A stretch of DNA of 64,000 bases from contig NZ_JAJONE010000001.1 of the NCBI RefSeq assembly GCF_024700075.1, positions 1,240,001-1,304,000 of the forward strand. Reading direction: 5' to 3'. The translations under genes and the position numbers were made by a program. Below the pieces are notes generated by a model. That model was not told the DNA's origin and ran no database searches. It saw only the letters and a list, made by a program, of their open reading frames with translations. Position 1 is the first letter of the stretch. Every line of letters starts with the position of its first letter. Shown here piece by piece: positions 34,267 through 44,088 of the stretch. Origin of the DNA: Hymenobacter sp. J193 (lineage in GTDB: Bacteria; Bacteroidota; Bacteroidia; Cytophagales; Hymenobacteraceae).

Positions 34267-35187
34267 ATGAAAATTGGGTATCCCTGCGTCAACGAGTCGT
34301 TGACGTGTACTTCGACGTCTACTTTCCGGCTGGCTTCCTACTCGGAGGAGCGGCTGGTGCAGGCCGTCAGCAACAACTTAGCCTGCCTGCAGCGCATTCT
34401 GGAGTATAATGTAAGCCACGGGCTGCTGTTTTTTCGGATGGGCTCGGGCATCGTGCCCTTCGGCTCCCACCCCATCAATACCTTTCCCTGGCAAACGCAC
34501 TTCGCGGCGGAGCTGAAAAGCGTGGGTAACTACATCAAGGCCAACAAACTGCGCGTGTCCTTCCACCCCGACCAGTTTGTGGTGCTGAACTCGCCCGACC
34601 CCGGCATTGTGGAGCGCAGCGTACAGGAACTGGTGTACCAGGGCTCGGTGCTGGATCTGATGGGCCTCGACTCCACCATGAAGCTGCAGATCCACGCCGG
34701 CGGACTGTATGGCGACATGGAATCGGCCCTCACGCGCTGGATTGCCACCTACCACACCCTGCCCGAGGCCGTGAAAGCCCGCCTGGTGGTCGAAAACGAC
34801 GACCGGCTGTACAGCCTCCGCAGCTGCCTGCGCCTGCACGAGGCCGTAGGCGTGCCCATTCTCTTCGACAACCTGCACCACGAGTGCCTCAACCACGGCG
34901 AGCCGATGGCCGAAGCCCTGGCGCTGGCCTTCAGTACCTGGCACCCCCAGCGCGACGGCGTACCCATGATGGACTACAGCGCGCAGTCGGTAGGCGAGCG
35001 GAAGGGCAAGCACACGGCTTCGCTGGACGAGGAGCTGTTTCGGGAGTTTCTCACCCACCTGCATGGCCACGATGCCGACATCATGCTCGAAATCAAGGAC
35101 AAGGAAGCCAGCGCCAACCGCGCCTGTGCCATCATGCACGACGTAGGCTTGCTGGTGCGCGCAGCCTCCTCTACCGTTTCTATTTAA
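34267..35187 (+). CDS. uvsE: UV DNA damage endonuclease
   Basis: 306 residues starting MKIGYPCVNESLTCTSTSTF. TIM-barrel UvsE/UvdE nuclease: the metal-binding strands are RVSFHPDQFVVLNSP (H), LQIHAGGLYGDMESAL (H), LVVENDDRLYSL (E), ILFDNLHHECLNHG (D, H) and IMLEIKDKEASA (E, K). It nicks DNA 5' to UV photoproducts and some other lesions, giving an excision pathway separate from UvrABC. Gene length and motif order match characterised members. The following 119-residue gene is 15 bases downstream and may be cotranscribed. Confidence 0.93.
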   Translation: MKIGYPCVNESLTCTSTSTFRLASYSEERLVQAVSNNLACLQRILEYNVSHGLLFFRMGSGIVPFGSHPINTFPWQTHFAAELKSVGNYIKANKLRVSFHPDQFVVLNSPDPGIVERSVQELVYQGSVLDLMGLDSTMKLQIHAGGLYGDMESALTRWIATYHTLPEAVKARLVVENDDRLYSLRSCLRLHEAVGVPILFDNLHHECLNHGEPMAEALALAFSTWHPQRDGVPMMDYSAQSVGERKGKHTASLDEELFREFLTHLHGHDADIMLEIKDKEASANRACAIMHDVGLLVRAASSTVSI

Positions 35188-35202
35188 CGTTTACTTTCAT
35201 TC

Positions 35203-35562
35203 ATGGCAACCTCTCCCACCACGGCCGAGCTCCTGGCCACCACCCTGCAGGCCCTACAATCGGGCCTTACCAACGTACCCCTGAGCAGCGCAATGGACGC
35301 CACCGAAGCTTGGCAACAGCAGTTTCTGCAAAGCGGCCAGCCCGAACTGCAGGACGTGGCCCGCGAAATCGGCAACCTGCAGTCCTTACTCACGGCCAAG
35401 CCCCTGGATGGGGCCGCTATCGGCCGCAGCCTGAGTATGCTGGGCAGCCAAACCAACGACCTCAGCAAAACCGCTCCACTCACCCACGCCCCCAACCTCT
35501 CGGAGCTGAGTACTCAGCTGCTGCGCCTGGGCGGCGAGCTGGAAAATCAGCCCACGCAGTAA
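35203..35562 (+). CDS. Hypothetical small helical protein downstream of uvsE
   Basis: 119 residues, mostly amphipathic helices rich in Leu, Gln, Thr and Ser (TTAELLATTLQALQSGLTNV, LQDVAREIGNLQSLLTAKPL, LSELSTQLLRLGGELENQ). There is no signal peptide and no recognisable family. The frame is supported by its 15-base spacing from uvsE, the clean ATG and the terminator directly after its stop. A role linked to UvsE is possible only from context. Confidence 0.65.
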   Translation: MATSPTTAELLATTLQALQSGLTNVPLSSAMDATEAWQQQFLQSGQPELQDVAREIGNLQSLLTAKPLDGAAIGRSLSMLGSQTNDLSKTAPLTHAPNLSELSTQLLRLGGELENQPTQ

Positions 35563-35580
35563 GCGTCGTCAACAGTCAAC

Positions 35581-35617
35581 AAAAAGCCCCTCCCAGGTAA
35601 TCGGGAAGGGCTTTTTG
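35581..35617 (+). terminator. Intrinsic terminator
   Basis: AAAAAGCCCCTCCC pairs with GGGAAGGGGCTTTTT; it is symmetrical and could act in both directions. Confidence 0.88.
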
Positions 35618-35704
35618 ATTTACGGAAGGTAGCCGATACAATTCCTGCCTGGTTTTTACAGCCCTGAAAGCGCCTCGGGGCTAGTCTTGACAAGCTTTCG
35701 GAAA

Positions 35705-35791
35705 GTAGGGGCGGGGCTTGTCCCCGCCCGGCGTTGAACGACTCCGGCTATCCATCGTTCACTGACGGGCGGGGGCAAGCCCCGCCCCTAC
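35705..35791. repeat. 26-bp inverted repeat, GC-rich, fourth type
   Basis: The arms 35705-35730 and 35766-35791 (GTAGGGGCGGGGCTTGTCCC against GGGGCAAGCCCCGCCCCTAC) are near-perfect inverse copies, and each arm is itself a small hairpin. The element lies 11 bases from the stop of the convergent PLP enzyme gene. Confidence 0.85.
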
Positions 35792-35802
35792 TTAGGGACG
35801 CG

Positions 35803-37122
35803 CTAGATGTACATGGCAAACGCGTCGTGCTCCTGGGGCACGGCCGCGGCGGCCGCTTCGAAGGCCTGGGTGAGGTCGGCCATGAGGTCCTGTGGGTCTT
35901 CCACACCGATGCTCAAGCGAATCATCTGGGCGGTGATGCCCATTTCGCGCTGCACCTCGGGCATGATGTCGGAGTGCGTCATGGTGGCGGGGTGCTCGGC
36001 CAGGCTTTCGGTACCGCCCAAACTCACGGCCAGCTTGATAAGCTTGAGGCGGTTGAGAAACTGGAAGGCCTCGGCCTCGCCGCCCCGGATGTCAAACGAA
36101 ATCATGGAGCCTGGCGAGAGGCACTGCTGCTCGAAAATGGCCTGCTGGCGCGGGTCGTGCTCCAGGTGGGTAAGGTAGTAGGTGCGCTCCACCTGCGGAT
36201 GCTCGCGCAGCCAGTCGGCCACCACCTGGGCGCTCTGGGCGGCGCGCTCCATGCGCAGCTTCAGGGTTTCGAGGCTGCGCATGAGCATCCACCCGGTGTT
36301 GGGGTCGCACATGGTGCCCATAAAGGTGCGCATGGCCTTGATTTCCTTCATCAGTGGCTTGCTGGCCAGGACTGCGCCGGCAATAAGGTCGGAGTGGCCG
36401 CCCAGGAACTTGGTGGCTGAGTATAGCACCACATCGGCGCCGTGGTGCAGCGGGTGCTGAAACACCGGCCCCAGAAACGTATTATCGACTACTACCCGAA
36501 CGGGCTTGTCGGCAGCGCCGTGGCGGCGGGCAACGTTGGCGCAGGCCTGCAGGTCAACCAGATGGTTGGTGGGGTTGGCGGGCGTTTCCACGTAAATCAT
36601 AGCCAGGCGGCCCTGGGTGATTTCAGCCACTTTCGCCGACAGCGCCTCTTCCGTAATCGTCGGCTCGAAGCCCACGGACGTGATGCCAAAGCGGGGCAGC
36701 ACATTTTTCAGGAAGAAATCGGTGCCGCCGTACACGGGCTCGGAGTGCAGCACTACGTCGCCGGGCTGCAGCAGGGCCAGCAGCGTGGTGCTGATGGCGG
36801 CCATGCCCGAGGCAAACGAGGCGGCTTCCTCGGCTCCGTCCCACAAGGTGAGGCGGTGCTCCAGGATTTCGAGGCTGGGGTTGTTGAGGCGGGAATAAAT
36901 CAGGCCCATTTCTTCGTCGGGGCCCTGCTGGCGCAGCCCGTAGGCCAGCTCAAAGAAGGCTTTGCCTTCCTCGGCGCTCTTGAAAACGAAGGTGGACGTC
37001 TGGAAAATAGGCGGCTTGATGGCGCCTTCGCTCCAGGCCGGGGTGTAGCCGTAGCTCATCATCAGGCTCTCGGGCCGGAGTTGGTGGCCGTTGATTTCGG
37101 CCGCTTCCTTGGGAAGATTCAT
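35803..37122 (-). CDS. Cys/Met-metabolism PLP enzyme (cystathionine gamma-synthase / methionine gamma-lyase family)
   Basis: 439 residues from the ATG at 37122 (MNLPKEAAEINGHQLRPESL). Family signs: Y-R motif in GLIYSRLNNPSLEILEHRL, SFASGMAAISTTLLALLQPG, the cofactor Asp in VVVDNTFLGPVFQHP, and the PLP lysine in YSATKFLGGHSDLIAGAV. The C-terminus contains SLGGTESLAEHPATMTHSD and IRLSIGVEDPQDLMADL. Members act in cystathionine or homocysteine formation or methionine cleavage; the sequence alone does not separate these. A TACCTTCG near-match promoter lies about 30 bases upstream. Divergent from the LytTR regulator gene. Confidence 0.88.
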   Translation of the reverse strand: MNLPKEAAEINGHQLRPESLMMSYGYTPAWSEGAIKPPIFQTSTFVFKSAEEGKAFFELAYGLRQQGPDEEMGLIYSRLNNPSLEILEHRLTLWDGAEEAASFASGMAAISTTLLALLQPGDVVLHSEPVYGGTDFFLKNVLPRFGITSVGFEPTITEEALSAKVAEITQGRLAMIYVETPANPTNHLVDLQACANVARRHGAADKPVRVVVDNTFLGPVFQHPLHHGADVVLYSATKFLGGHSDLIAGAVLASKPLMKEIKAMRTFMGTMCDPNTGWMLMRSLETLKLRMERAAQSAQVVADWLREHPQVERTYYLTHLEHDPRQQAIFEQQCLSPGSMISFDIRGGEAEAFQFLNRLKLIKLAVSLGGTESLAEHPATMTHSDIMPEVQREMGITAQMIRLSIGVEDPQDLMADLTQAFEAAAAAVPQEHDAFAMYI

Positions 37123-37272
37123 GGGTGGGTGGGTTGGGTGGATGGGGAGGCGAAGGTAGGAATTTGTGCAAAGGCCGGCCCCGACGCGGTTGGCGGTTTG
37201 GTGATGTGGGCCCGGCAAGTGAACTTAGCCTCCGCTGAGTTGCACCCAGCTTCTTTGCTTTTCCTCGCCGCC

Positions 37273-38049
37273 ATGTCCTCCGATACCCGCATCCAGATTC
37301 TGCTCGTGGAAGATGAAGCTGTGCTGGCCCTGGACTTATGCGACACGCTGGAGGCTGAGGGCTACGCCGTGGTGGGCCCGGCCCGCAACGGCCCCCGCGC
37401 CCTGGAGCTGTTCGGGCAGCACCGCATCGATATCCTGCTCTGTGATATTCATATTCAGGGGCCCTGGGATGGTATCGAAACCGCCCGGCGCCTGCTGGCG
37501 GAGCGGCCCGTGCCGGTCATCTACCTCACCGCCATGGCCGATAAAGATACCCTGGACCGCGCCCTGACCACTACGCCGGCGGCTTACCTCACCAAGCCCG
37601 CTACCACGGCCGGGCTGCGCGCCGCCATTGAGGTAGCTTTCCATACGTTTGCCCGGCAGGTGGCGCCCGCGCCTGCTGCGGAAAGCGCCCCGCTTCCCGA
37701 CCGCGAAACTCTTTCACGCGAGTCGATTCTGCAGCTCGACGACCATGTTTTCATCAAGCACAACTACCAGTTTGTGCGCGTGCCCCTGGCCGATATTCTG
37801 CTGCTGGCCGCCGACAACACCTATACTACCCTCGTAACGCCCACCCGCAAGTACGCGCTACGCCTGTCGCTGGGCGCGGTGCTGGAGCGGCTGCACTTTG
37901 TCCAGCTGGTGCGTATCCACCGCTCCTACGCCGTCAATATTCAGCGGGTGGAGGCGTTCAGCGAGACGGAAGCCACTGTGGCTGGCCAGGCGGTGCCACT
38001 AGGCCGCCAGTATAAGGAGGCATTCCTGCAGCATTTCCATTTTCGGTAA
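37273..38049 (+). CDS. LytTR-family response regulator
   Basis: 258 residues from the ATG at 37273. Receiver domain at about residues 8-125 with LLVEDEAVLALDLCDTLEAE, phospho-acceptor Asp in DILLCDIHIQGPWDGIETA, Thr in VIYLTAMADKD and Lys in AAYLTKPATTAGL. A linker then leads into a LytTR DNA-binding domain (about 155-255) with IKHNYQFVRVPLADILLLAA and FVQLVRIHRSYAVNIQRVEA. Probably controlled by the histidine kinase encoded 148 bases downstream. Confidence 0.92.
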   Translation: MSSDTRIQILLVEDEAVLALDLCDTLEAEGYAVVGPARNGPRALELFGQHRIDILLCDIHIQGPWDGIETARRLLAERPVPVIYLTAMADKDTLDRALTTTPAAYLTKPATTAGLRAAIEVAFHTFARQVAPAPAAESAPLPDRETLSRESILQLDDHVFIKHNYQFVRVPLADILLLAADNTYTTLVTPTRKYALRLSLGAVLERLHFVQLVRIHRSYAVNIQRVEAFSETEATVAGQAVPLGRQYKEAFLQHFHFR

Positions 38050-38197
38050 GTCGGCGCCTGACGTACCAAAACGGGTTGTTCACCACCCACCTAACGACGT
38101 TAGCAGCGGCAGCCACGCAATCCTGGCAATTGTATTTTACCTTGTTGACTTCCGGCCTTAGCGGCCGGGGCCGCGTCTGCCTTTGTCTGCCTTGCCC

Positions 38198-40060
38198 ATG
38201 CGCCTGTTCCTCTTGTTGTTTTGCCTTAGCTGGGGTGCGGAAACTGCCGTGCTGGCGCAGCCTGCGCCCCCGGATACCAGCCAGCTGCGGCGGCTGTGCC
38301 GGCAAACCGAGCGGCAGCTGCTGACGAGCGTCGACTCGGCGGCGCGCAACGGACGGGCCATCATTCGCCAGTCGCAGCAGCTGCGCTATGCCTACGGGGA
38401 GGCCCAGGGCTACTACCTGCTGGGCTGCGCGCTGCGCAACCAAACGCAGTTCGACTCCAGCCTCTACTACGGCCAGCAGGCCCTCACCCGCTTCGAAGCC
38501 CAGCACCGGCTCGATGGGCAGGCTGCGGCCTACACGCTGCTGGCGCAGAACTACAAGCGCATGGCCGACGGACAGCAGGTGCAGCAGCTCACCCGCAAAG
38601 GCCTGCAACTGGCGCTGCGGGCCGCAGCGGTGGCCGCGCAGGGCCCGCACTACCGGGAGCTGAGCAGCGCCTACCTGGTGCAGGGCATCATCTACCGCGA
38701 CCTGGGCCAGCTCGATTCGGCCAAGGTCTGCTACCTGCGGGCTATGCGCGTGGCCCAGCAGCATCCGTTTCAGCCTACCACTCTGCCGGTCTGCTACGCC
38801 AACTACGGCCAGTTTCTGATGGACAACGGCGAGAGTCTGGATGAAGCTATCGGGTTCTTCCGGCGGGCCATTCCACTGTACCGCGCCCAGCACAACCGCA
38901 ACGGGCAGGAACACGCCTACCGCAACCTGAGCTGGGCCTACCGCAAGCAGGGCCGCCTGACCCGCGCCGTGGAGCTGGGCGACTCGGCCCTGGCGCTGGG
39001 CCGCGCCATCGGCGACCCGCACCGTCTGGTCAACTCCCTGCAGGCCGCGTACCTGGCTTACCGCGCCGCCGCCCGCTACGAGCAGGCAGTGGAGCTGCTC
39101 GATGAGTATAAAACCCGCAACGACTCTCTGATGAACGGCGAAGTAGCCCGCGCCGTAGCCGGCGTGGAAGCTGCCTACGCCGCCGAAAAGCAGGAAGCCC
39201 GCATTGCGCGCCTGGCGGAGGATAATGTGCGGCAGCAGCGGCAGCTGGGGGCCCTGGCTTTGGGGGCGGGGGCGCTGGCCCTGCTGTGTGGGGTGGCCGT
39301 GTGGCAGTACCGCATCATCCGGCGCACCAATGCCAAGCTCCACGCCACCAACCGCACCGTTCTGGAGAACAGTCAGCGCATTACGGAGCAAGCCAGCCGG
39401 CTGACGGTGCTGATGCAGGAGCTGCACCACCGCGTCAAGAACAACCTGGCCATCGTCTCCAGCCTGCTGCGGCTGCAGGCCAAACGCCTCACCGACGAAA
39501 GCGCCGTGCAGGCCGTGCAGGAAGGCCAGCAGCGGGTAGAAGCCATGGCCCTGGTGCATCAGCGCCTCTACCAGACCGAGGACGTGACGACCGTGGACAT
39601 GCCGCGCTACGTGGCCGACCTCACCGACAGCCTGATGACTACCTACGGCTACACGCCCGAATCCCTGGATCTGACAGTGACCATCAGCCAGACCCGACTG
39701 GAGGTGGATGTAGCCGTGCCGCTGGGTTTGATCTTGAACGAGCTGCTGACCAACGCCTTCAAGCACGCCCTGCCGCTGGCTACGCAGCCAGCCCTGCGCA
39801 TCCACCTGGGCCAGCAACAGGACACCGGTAAGCTGCTCCTGGAAGTACAGGACAACGGCCCCGGCATTGCCCCCGAAACTGCGGGCCAGTCCACTACCTC
39901 TTTCGGCCAGCGGCTTATTCTTCTGCTGAGTGAGCAGTTGGGCGGCCAGACACACTACCTCAACCAGGCCGGCACCCTGTTCCGCCTGCTGATTCCCTCT
40001 ACCGGCGAAGGCCAGGTAGTACCGGAACCGGCTATTGAGGCGAAGCCAGCGCGGGGGTAG
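38198..40060 (+). CDS. TPR-containing sensor histidine kinase (HisKA_2 type)
   Basis: 620 residues from the ATG at 38198, with a signal peptide (MRLFLLLFCLSWGAETAVLA). Residues 25-330 form tetratricopeptide-like repeats, the periplasmic sensor typical of Bacteroidota two-component kinases. One transmembrane helix (LGALALGAGALALLCGVAVW) precedes the kinase: the HisKA_2 phospho-His motif MQELHHRVKNNLAIVSSLLR and an HATPase with LGLILNELLTNAFKHALPL and EVQDNGPGIAP. Pairs by position with the LytTR regulator upstream. The input signal is unknown. Confidence 0.9.
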   Translation: MRLFLLLFCLSWGAETAVLAQPAPPDTSQLRRLCRQTERQLLTSVDSAARNGRAIIRQSQQLRYAYGEAQGYYLLGCALRNQTQFDSSLYYGQQALTRFEAQHRLDGQAAAYTLLAQNYKRMADGQQVQQLTRKGLQLALRAAAVAAQGPHYRELSSAYLVQGIIYRDLGQLDSAKVCYLRAMRVAQQHPFQPTTLPVCYANYGQFLMDNGESLDEAIGFFRRAIPLYRAQHNRNGQEHAYRNLSWAYRKQGRLTRAVELGDSALALGRAIGDPHRLVNSLQAAYLAYRAAARYEQAVELLDEYKTRNDSLMNGEVARAVAGVEAAYAAEKQEARIARLAEDNVRQQRQLGALALGAGALALLCGVAVWQYRIIRRTNAKLHATNRTVLENSQRITEQASRLTVLMQELHHRVKNNLAIVSSLLRLQAKRLTDESAVQAVQEGQQRVEAMALVHQRLYQTEDVTTVDMPRYVADLTDSLMTTYGYTPESLDLTVTISQTRLEVDVAVPLGLILNELLTNAFKHALPLATQPALRIHLGQQQDTGKLLLEVQDNGPGIAPETAGQSTTSFGQRLILLLSEQLGGQTHYLNQAGTLFRLLIPSTGEGQVVPEPAIEAKPARG

Positions 40061-42911
40061 CTAGGGCCGGATGTTCTGCGCCGGAACCTCAAGCTTCCCA
40101 ATGGCTGCGAGTTGATTTGTCCGCGGAAGCCTGTCAGTTCTTATTGACTGCTTTAATAGGCAATAGTAACATAGCCTTTGAACTGGGGCCGGTTGACGAA
40201 GTCAATCAGGTAAAAATATACCCCGCCGGGCAGGCCCCCGCCGTTCCAGGCAAAGCCCCGGTCGGTGGAGGCGTACACCTGCTTGCCCCAGCGGTTGAAC
40301 ACCTTGATGGAGGCAAAGCGCTGGGCGCAGATATCGGCCGGCAGCATGGGCAGCGTGAACACCTCATTCTGCCCGTCGTGGTTGGGCGTGAAGATGTTGG
40401 GCGGCACAAACGCCTGCGGCTCGGGGTCTGCTACCACGAAGCGCACCGTTTGCTGCCGCGGCTGCGGCTGGCACCCGGCTTCCTGCACCTCAAAGACCAC
40501 CTCATACCCCTCCGGGAAAGCCTCGGCGCAGCGCGCGTCCCAGCGGAAAGTGCCTGCGGCTTGCCCGGCGCCATTCTGGGCCGTGAAGTGCATACCGGCT
40601 GTGGCCAGGTCGAAGCCTACCCCGCGGGCGGTGAGCGTGAGCTGGTCCTGGTCCAGGTCCAGCCCCGTGAGGGTAGCTTCCAGCGTGGTGCCGGGCAGCT
40701 GCCGGAGCAGCAGCGGGGCCGGGGCCGCCGCAAACAAGGAGGAGGAAAGGGCAGGCGGGCTATTGGTATCCTCAATCTGCACGGGCACGCGCAGACCCGC
40801 CGTTTTCACCTCTCCGCATGGCACGTCGGTGGCCGTGAATTCGAATTCGTACAAGGACTTGCCGGCCACCGGGCAGGGCACCTGCCAGCTAAAGCGGCCC
40901 TGCTGCTGCGCGCCATGGGCCTGCTGCGTGAGTTGCGCGCCTACCTCATCAGGCGAAAAGCCCTGGCCGGACCAGGTGAGCGTGACGGCGTTGCTATCGG
41001 GGTCAACGGCCAGCAGATCGAAGGAAAGCAGCTGACCGGGGCGAACCCGCAACGGCTCCGGGCCCGCCGTAGCCGTCAGCACCGGGGGCGCATTGTTCCG
41101 GATGACCAGCACCGGTACGCTAACCGTGTCATAGGGAGCATAGTTGCAGAAGAGCGAGCTAGCATAAGGCACGAAGTTATACAGGATACTATCCTGCTCA
41201 ATACAGGGTACCAGCCAGTTGAAAGTGCCTTCACTACGGCCCGGCCGCCGCTCCCAGAGCAATTCAGCTCCCAAGGAGCTGGCGGGGTACCCTCTGACGC
41301 TTACCCCCAGATCAACCGTGTCCTGGTCAGCATCCGTGCCCACCATTTGGAACGAAAGTAGCTGCCCCGGGTGCACTATTATTGGGCGGGTGGTGGGCGC
41401 CGTGGTCATCACCTTTGGCGGCACGTTGCTCTCATCAATGTCGATAACCACCTCGACGCGGGCTGTTTCCGGCCGGTCGCAGTATGTAGTGGTAGCCTCG
41501 AAGATAAACGCGTATTTTTTGTAGTAGCGTTCCGGGCAAGGCACCTGCCAGCGGAAAGTGCCTTTCACTTGCCCCTTCCCCGGCGTCTGGGTTAGCTCAG
41601 CCTTGCGCCAGTCGGCATCAAAGTCCTTGCCCCGCATGGTGAGCGTCACAGCATCCCCGTCGGGGTCAGTGGCCAGCAGATCGAAGGTGACCCAGGTGCC
41701 GGCGCGCACCTTCAGGGGTTGTGTGGCCGTGGTCGTGAGCGTGGGCGGGGCATTGGGTGGGCCCGTGCCGATAAAGGCAATCCGTACCGTGTCGCGCTTG
41801 GGCAGACTGCAGCCGTTGTCGGCCACCAACACATCTAGCAGGTAGACTTTCCCCTGCGTGTCGATGCACTCGGCAAAGCACAGCTGCGAGGCTAACGTGT
41901 CGGGCTGGCCAGGCGTGCGCACGGTGCCCTGCTTCAAGGTCAGGGGCGGCAGGCCCCCGGTGAAGTTGACCGGGTGCAGCGAGAGGGTAAGGCGGGAGGC
42001 CGCGTCGGGGTCGGTGAAGCGCAGGGGCACGCAGCGGTCCTGGCCCGGCTGCAGGCGTAGTGTGTCGCGACCGGGTGCGTAGGGGCGCGTCTGGCCGGGC
42101 AGGCGCGCCGTCAGGCGCGGCTTCTGGTTGTCGGGGCAGCTGATGACTTTGAGCTGAAAGTCGCGGCGCACTTCCCCGATTTTCACCCCATCGCGGTACT
42201 CCAGGCAGCGGATGCTGAAGACAAACAGGCCGAGCTGGGAAGGCCGTACCTGCAGGCGACCTGTCTGCCGGTCGATGTTCAGAGCGGGGTTGCCGGGAAT
42301 TTGCTGCTCGGTGCTGAAGCCGGGCAGCCAGTGGATGAGGGAGTACGGCGCTGGGCCAGGTAGTTGCGGGATTGGGTCATCATAGCTAGCATGGCCGTTG
42401 AGGGGCGTGGCCATTTCATAGACCAGGGAGTCGCCGTCAGGGTCGGTGCCGGCGAAGTCGTAGTAGAACAGCTCTCCTTTGCAGGCGTAGTCACTCAGGG
42501 GCGGAAACACGCGGGGTGAGGAGTTGTAGAACGGCTCCCCGTCGCGCACAATAGCCGGAAACTCCAGGTAAAAGGTCTGGCCAGCGTTGCCGGGTTCCTC
42601 AATGTTGTTGATGGTCCCGTTGCGGCAGCAGCGCTCCACTACCACGTAATACCCCGCCGGGTCTGCGTAGTATGTTTCCGTTAGCTCTACTTGGGCATTA
42701 TAGACAAGGTGGCGGGTACGCAGCGAGGAGGCTTCGCAGGCTGGATTGGTGTAGGCGACAAAGGTGTCTTGGGTACGAGGCAAAGCGACACTTTGGACAA
42801 TCTTATTGGTCCGTTTGGCATAGATTGCCGCTGTCAGCCCATAATCATATGCATCGGGGCTGCCGTTGATGTCGTCAAAGTAAAGATTGAGTGTGAGCTC
42901 ATAATAGTTAA

Positions 42912-43657
42912 GGGGCTTAGGAAGCAAACTGGGTTAAAGCGGTTGCTGTCGAAGTAATTTAAGCAGGAATTTGTAGAGGTCTTCATGTCGGTGATTAAAG
43001 CGAAACGCACACTCTTTCAGATGCAGCTCAAACGTGTCTTTGGCCACACCGTGAAACTGGTGAAGACGGGCTTTGGCGAAGCTCCAGAATGATTCGATAC
43101 CGTTGATGTGCGAGGCGCCCTGTACAAATTCATCCTGCCCATGATGCACCCGAAAATGCCGATCATAGCCAACATCGACTAAGCCGTCGTAGCCGCGCCA
43201 GCCGTCCGTGTTGACCATGGCGCTAACGTCAATTTTGCCTCTGATAATGGCTTGCAAGGTCTTTTCCTGACAGTTGGGGACGATTTCGGTGTAGACTTGC
43301 CCACCCCGTCTGAACAGGCCAAAGACCACCGTTTTGCCACCTGCTCCGCGCCCGCGCTTTCCCCGGACCCGTCGCGGGCCGAAGTAGGATTCGTCTAATT
43401 CCACGGCTCCGGCCAATTCCACTGGCACGGGGCATTCGGCCTGCAAGCGGTGGCGCAGCCGCAGGTAGAGAGAATTAACTGAGCGCACGCTAAGACCGGT
43501 AAGCCGGACCGTATCCGAGGCCGTTAAATCCATGGCAAACAGGCGCAGCAGATAGCGGAATTTGGCCTCTGAAATTTTTGCGCGCTTATAATAGCGGTTA
43601 ACTCGCTGCATTATTGGAAGTTACAAAGGTTTTACAATCCTTTGCTTCCTAAGCCCC
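42912..43657 (-). mobile_element. IS1595-family insertion sequence
   Basis: 746 bp bounded by perfect 17-bp inverted repeats, GGGGCTTAGGAAGCAAA (42912-42928) and its complement (43641-43657). The flanks carry the 7-bp direct repeat TAGTTAA (42905-42911 and 43658-43664). One transposase gene fills the element. The perfect ends, intact gene and clean duplication indicate a recent, probably still active insertion. Eight bp is the duplication length usually quoted for IS1595, so seven is slightly unusual. Confidence 0.93.
42934..43611 (-). CDS. IS1595-family transposase (ISXO2-like DDE domain)
   Basis: 225 residues. An N-terminal helical DNA-binding part (LTASDTVRLTGLSVRSVNSL) is followed by a zinc-ribbon-free DDE domain: VELDESYFGPRR (first Asp), VNTDGWRGYDGL (second Asp) and SHINGIESFWSFAKARLHQF (the N-x-x-E of the IS1595 DDNE type). 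All catalytic residues are present and the frame is intact. Confidence 0.93.
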   Translation of the reverse strand: MQRVNRYYKRAKISEAKFRYLLRLFAMDLTASDTVRLTGLSVRSVNSLYLRLRHRLQAECPVPVELAGAVELDESYFGPRRVRGKRGRGAGGKTVVFGLFRRGGQVYTEIVPNCQEKTLQAIIRGKIDVSAMVNTDGWRGYDGLVDVGYDRHFRVHHGQDEFVQGASHINGIESFWSFAKARLHQFHGVAKDTFELHLKECAFRFNHRHEDLYKFLLKLLRQQPL

Positions 43658-44049
43658 TAGTTAAAAACGCTATGGCGAAGGTCTAGCTCCCCACCTACGA
43701 TGTGCGTAGCCTGAGCGGAGTGCATGGAAAACAGTAGTACGATAACAAGCCAACACGCTTTCCAATATCGGGACCCCATCAGGCTTTTTTCCTGGCAAGC
43801 CGCAAATGACTTATCCATCAATATATCAGCACTTTTCATTAGTAATTAACGGTAAGAATAAACCAATCTGGTAGATGAAATTTGAAGAGAGGCTTACACA
43901 CCGCCTTATCGGGGCCTGCACGCCTGCTTCAGGGAAAGATGAGGGCTAAGGTACTTTGCCCCCGTTGATTTACCCAGCGTCTTTTTCAGGAAAGCACGTG
44001 GGGTGCGGCGGGATAGTAAAGCTGTGGTGGACTGGCGACCTCATAAAAC

Positions 44050-44087
44050 AAAAAAACCTCGTCTGCCAGGGGCAAACGAGGTTTAGG
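44050..44087 (-). terminator. Intrinsic terminator of ssrA
   Basis: On the minus strand AAACCTCGT and ACGAGGTTT form a perfect stem followed by a run of T. It starts two bases after the mature tmRNA end. Confidence 0.92.
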
Positions 44088-44088
44088 G

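Larger units (their letters stand above)
40153..43779 (-). pseudogene. Large T9SS type-B cargo protein gene, split by an IS1595-type insertion
   Basis: The 5' part (43779-43658) encodes a signal peptide (MGSRYWKACWLVIVLLFSMH, SAQA) and ATHIVGGELDLRHSVFN. The 3' part (42911-40153) continues YYELTLNLYFDDINGSPDAY and so on. Removing the IS and one 7-bp duplication copy restores SVFNYYELTL in frame, so the intact product was about 960 residues. It contains an N-terminal region common in Bacteroidota surface proteins, four tandem Ig/cadherin-like repeats (each with PLKVRAGTWVTFDLLATDPD-like strands and a W-Q-V-P-C motif), and a gliding-motility-type C-terminal domain (PNIFTPNHDGQNEVF, then KVFNRWGKQVYAS), a type-B T9SS sorting signal. 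The signal peptide is now separated from the rest, so export of the 3' product should fail. Confidence 0.9.
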
